In this document: positions 61,487 to 64,000 of the stretch, piece after piece
Layout of the letters: each line of letters begins with the position of its first letter
Numbering within the stretch: position 1 is the first letter of the stretch
NCBI RefSeq assembly: GCF_900143645.1
Contig: NZ_FRFD01000004.1
Location: forward strand, 124,001 to 188,000
Length of the DNA stretch: 64,000 nt
DNA from: Anaerocolumna xylanovorans DSM 12503
Lineage (GTDB): Bacteria; Bacillota; Clostridia; Lachnospirales; Lachnospiraceae
Direction: 5' to 3'
Position numbers and translations under genes: made by a program
Notes under the pieces: model-generated
The model's database searches: none
The model's input: the letters and a program-made list of their open reading frames with translations, nothing else
What the model was told of the DNA's origin: nothing

Positions 61487-63385
61487 ATGAAACAATTCAT
61501 AAAAGATAAAAAGCTTTTTATCAGAAGGCTTTTTCTACTACTGCTTGATGCTATTTTCATTAATACGGCAGCTTTTTTAGCCCTTGTAATCCGGTTTGAC
61601 TTTCGAATCAGCCAGGTACCGACCATTTATGCAGAAGCGGTGTTATCTTATGCTTTTGTCAATACATTGCTTACAATACTAATCTTTGCATTGTTCAGGC
61701 TTTACAACAGTTTATGGAAATATGCCGGAATCGATGAGCTGACAAACATCCTTTTTGCCTGTATAAGTGCTGGTGCCGTCCAATTGGTTGTAATGCATTA
61801 CATATTAGAGATACATGTACCAAGAAGCTATTATCCCTTGAGCACTCTTTTTTTAATTCTTCTTATCAGCATGGGACGTTTCTTCTACCGTTATATCAGA
61901 AGGCTCTCAAGGAGAAACTTTGGTGCCGTAAAAGAACGCATTATGATTATCGGTGCAGGAGAAGCAGGAAGCTCTATTATCCGTGAGATAGCAGGAAGTA
62001 TTTACATCAATGGTAGTGTCATATGTGCCATTGACGACAATAAAGATAAGCTTGGAAGTTATATTCAAGGTATAAAAGTAGTAGGTGACAGGAACCACAT
62101 CTTAGAAAATGCAGAGAAATACGAAATCACCAGTATTATCATTGCCATGCCTTCCGCAAGCAAGAAAACAATACGTGAAATACTTGATATCTGCAAGCAG
62201 ACAAACTGCAAACTAAAAATACTGCCTGGTATGTACCAGCTTATTAATGAAGAGGTCAGTGTAACAGAATTAAGGGATGTGGAAATTGATGATTTATTGG
62301 GACGCGATCCTGTAAAAATCGATTTAAACGAAGTAATGAATTATGTACATGATAAAACCATTCTGGTTACCGGCGGCGGTGGTTCCATCGGCAGCGAGCT
62401 TTGCAGACAGCTTGCAGACCACAAACCAAAGCAGCTTATTATCCTTGATATTTATGAGAATAATGCCTATTTCATAGAGCAGGAACTTAAAAATACCCAT
62501 CCTGAGCTAAATTTAACCGTATTAATTGCTTCCGTCAGGAACACAAAGCGCATTCATAAGATAATGGATCAATACCGCCCGGATATTGTCTATCACGCTG
62601 CTGCACATAAGCATGTTCCTCTAATGGAGGACAGTCCGAATGAAGCAATAAAAAACAATGTGGGGGGTACCTATAAAATGGCGTTGGCCGCCCATATGTA
62701 CGGAGTAAAGAAGTTCATCTTAATATCCTCCGATAAGGCTGTTAATCCCACCAATGTCATGGGTGCTTCCAAACGTATCTGTGAACTGATAATCCAGGCA
62801 TTTCATAAAAAATCCGATACGGAATTTGTAGCAGTACGTTTTGGTAATGTCTTAGGAAGCAATGGTAGTGTCATTCCTCTATTTAAGGAACAGATTCAAA
62901 GAGGCGGTCCTGTGACAGTGACTCATCCCGATATCATTCGTTACTTTATGACTATTCCCGAAGCCGTATCCTTAGTTCTGCAGGCTGGCGCTTATGCAAA
63001 AGGCGGTGAGATCTTTATTCTGGATATGGGCGAACCGGTAAAGATAGCAGACCTGGCTGAAAACCTTATCCGTCTATCCGGTTATGAGCCTGGCAGGGAC
63101 ATAGAAATCGAATACACTGGTCTTCGTCCCGGTGAAAAGTTATATGAGGAGCTTCTTATGGAAGATGAAGGTTTATCTTCCACCAATAATAAATTAATAT
63201 TTATTGGGAAACAGATTGATATTGATGCAGATGAATTTCTTAAAAAGGTACTGGAACTGGACAAAGCAGCCAAAGAAGAAGTGGATGATATCAGAGAAAG
63301 ACTTATAGATATGGTACCGACCTATCACCCTGAAAATGCCGGTATCATACAGTATGTAGCAGTAAGTAAAGAAATTTTATCATAA
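61487..63385 (+). CDS. CapD/PglF-like UDP-sugar 4,6-dehydratase, membrane form
   Basis: 632 residues. Four N-terminal membrane helices (about 12-110), a CoA-binding-like Rossmann region (IMIIGAGEAGSSIIREIAG, about 150-165) and a C-terminal short-chain dehydrogenase domain with ILVTGGGGSIGSELCRQLA, YHAAAHKHVPLMEDSPNEA and LISSDKAVNPTNVMGASKR. Family enzymes convert UDP-GlcNAc to a 4-keto-6-deoxy sugar for capsule, flagellin or glycoprotein glycans. The active site has Lys in MGASKR; the usual Tyr is Met here, as in the long PglF/WbpM group. GAGGTGAT precedes the ATG. Confidence 0.9.
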   Translation: MKQFIKDKKLFIRRLFLLLLDAIFINTAAFLALVIRFDFRISQVPTIYAEAVLSYAFVNTLLTILIFALFRLYNSLWKYAGIDELTNILFACISAGAVQLVVMHYILEIHVPRSYYPLSTLFLILLISMGRFFYRYIRRLSRRNFGAVKERIMIIGAGEAGSSIIREIAGSIYINGSVICAIDDNKDKLGSYIQGIKVVGDRNHILENAEKYEITSIIIAMPSASKKTIREILDICKQTNCKLKILPGMYQLINEEVSVTELRDVEIDDLLGRDPVKIDLNEVMNYVHDKTILVTGGGGSIGSELCRQLADHKPKQLIILDIYENNAYFIEQELKNTHPELNLTVLIASVRNTKRIHKIMDQYRPDIVYHAAAHKHVPLMEDSPNEAIKNNVGGTYKMALAAHMYGVKKFILISSDKAVNPTNVMGASKRICELIIQAFHKKSDTEFVAVRFGNVLGSNGSVIPLFKEQIQRGGPVTVTHPDIIRYFMTIPEAVSLVLQAGAYAKGGEIFILDMGEPVKIADLAENLIRLSGYEPGRDIEIEYTGLRPGEKLYEELLMEDEGLSSTNNKLIFIGKQIDIDADEFLKKVLELDKAAKEEVDDIRERLIDMVPTYHPENAGIIQYVAVSKEILS

Positions 63386-63390
63386 TAAAC

Positions 63391-63429
63391 AAAAAATCCA
63401 TGAAATGCTTATGCATTCATGGATTTTTT
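63391..63429. terminator. Bidirectional terminator
   Basis: AAAAAATCCATG...GCATTCATGGATTTTTT, long stem with A and T tracts, between convergent CapD-like and ureohydrolase-like genes. Confidence 0.88.
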
Positions 63430-63441
63430 ACAATATTTTTC

Positions 63442-64000
63442 TTAATTGAATTTCCGAAGCAAGGCGTTTTCCGTATTCAAGTATTGCTCCAATAAAAGTT
63501 TGTTTACTATATCGTGTGCCTTGTAATACCGCTCGGCACACTTTCTCTCAATTGTTCTGTCATATTCCTTATTAATATATTCCCCGCACACATCCATACC
63601 AATGACAGAACAATTATTTAAAACAGCTTCCAACATTTCTTCAAGCTTATCTATTGTAATACTTCCCTGATCCCAATTGGTCTTAACCGTTTCTTCACTT
63701 AGCAAATCCTTATCAACAGAAATATAAACAGGTTCCGTCAGGGAAGATAAAAAAGTTCTTTTCCAATTCTTTTCCTGTAAAACTTCTTCCTCACTAATCC
63801 AGATAAGTTTCTTTCGCTTTTCCTGTCCTCCAAAGTAGCAATTCTTCTCCGGCATACCAATGAGATAGACTCTGACCAGGTTCGGGCAGGTATCCAGCAT
63901 AACCTTCACCCATGATCCACAAGAAAGAATATCTCCGAATGCCGGTGGCTGCAGATCCGTGTGATGGTCAAACAGGATCAGGGAAAAAGGCCTGCTTATT
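63442..64000 (-). CDS. Arginase/agmatinase-like (ureohydrolase-fold) protein, N-terminus beyond the window
   Basis: The last 185 or so residues. The frame is open to the right edge with LILFDHHTDLQPPAFGDILS, like the metal-binding DAHxD region of ureohydrolases, and VYISVDKDLLS, like the later DxD pair. Manganese ligands would be these His and Asp residues. The true start is outside; a GTG at 63909 is internal. It is not a standard arginase by sequence, so the substrate is open. Confidence 0.6.
   Translation of the reverse strand, partial: ISRPFSLILFDHHTDLQPPAFGDILSCGSWVKVMLDTCPNLVRVYLIGMPEKNCYFGGQEKRKKLIWISEEEVLQEKNWKRTFLSSLTEPVYISVDKDLLSEETVKTNWDQGSITIDKLEEMLEAVLNNCSVIGMDVCGEYINKEYDRTIERKCAERYYKAHDIVNKLLLEQYLNTENALLRKFN

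Noticed and set aside
1..64000. CRISPR arrays, tRNA/rRNA genes, insertion sequences, prophage
   Set aside because: No regularly spaced repeats, no cloverleaf or rRNA sequence, no transposase, integrase or phage structural genes seen by eye on either strand.

Overview
The window looks like chromosomal DNA of a low-to-moderate GC, Gram-positive, spore-forming anaerobe of the class Clostridia, most like the Lachnospiraceae. Pointers are strong AGGAGG-type ribosome binding sites, a T-box leader, YesM/YesN-type two-component regulation next to a sugar importer, lipobox solute-binding proteins, the PyrK/PyrD-1B pair, an RNA polymerase recycling HelD, and a spore-cortex SleC-like protein. I see no rRNA, tRNA, CRISPR array, insertion sequence or phage gene. 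The genus assignment is inference.

Layout. 1-8.2 kb: a PucR-regulated catabolic cluster (start of a permease gene, FAD enzyme, aminotransferase, two D-2-hydroxyacid dehydrogenases, AEC exporter, PucR regulator, Asp/Glu-racemase-like protein), tied together by three copies of a 17-bp operator. 8.4-17 kb: a cytoplasmic GH66 enzyme with its own sugar ABC importer and YesMN-type regulators. 17-20.5 kb: a zinc phospholipase-like protein, a methyltransferase behind an attenuator-like leader, and a CorC/HlyC-type membrane protein. 20.5-30 kb: a ten-gene Tad/Flp-type secretion or pilus operon with three ParA/MinD-like proteins whose P-loops are all degenerate. 30-37 kb: pyrimidine genes (pyrK, pyrD, pyrE), two DUF2087 regulators, cyclophilin, aminopeptidase P. 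38-41 kb: T-box plus two sulfur amino-acid PLP enzymes. 41-49 kb: DUF5685 protein, PLD-type enzyme, SleC-like protein, HelD, XRE regulator. 48.9-57.2 kb: a nitrogenase-like operon joined to a metal-chelate ABC importer. 57.3-61 kb: an LplBC-type sugar ABC operon. 61.5-64 kb: a CapD-like nucleotide-sugar enzyme and a cut-off ureohydrolase-like gene.

The most promising uncharacterised system is at 48904-57127. One strand carries an AraC regulator, then a lipoprotein, two FecCD permeases, an ATPase, a NifH-like reductase with both cluster cysteines, a NifD-like subunit with three cysteines in P-cluster positions, and a NifK-like subunit in which all three corresponding cysteines are replaced (Ser11, His36, Ser95). 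A near-consensus Fur box (17/19) overlaps the promoter. I infer an iron-starvation-induced system that imports a metal chelate or tetrapyrrole and reduces it in the cytoplasm with an asymmetric nitrogenase-like enzyme. The substrate is not visible from sequence.

Other cross-cutting observations are a four-copy ~50-bp hairpin repeat (150, 11883, 30015, 44078) and an operator-to-promoter distance that is identical at two sites of the PucR cluster.
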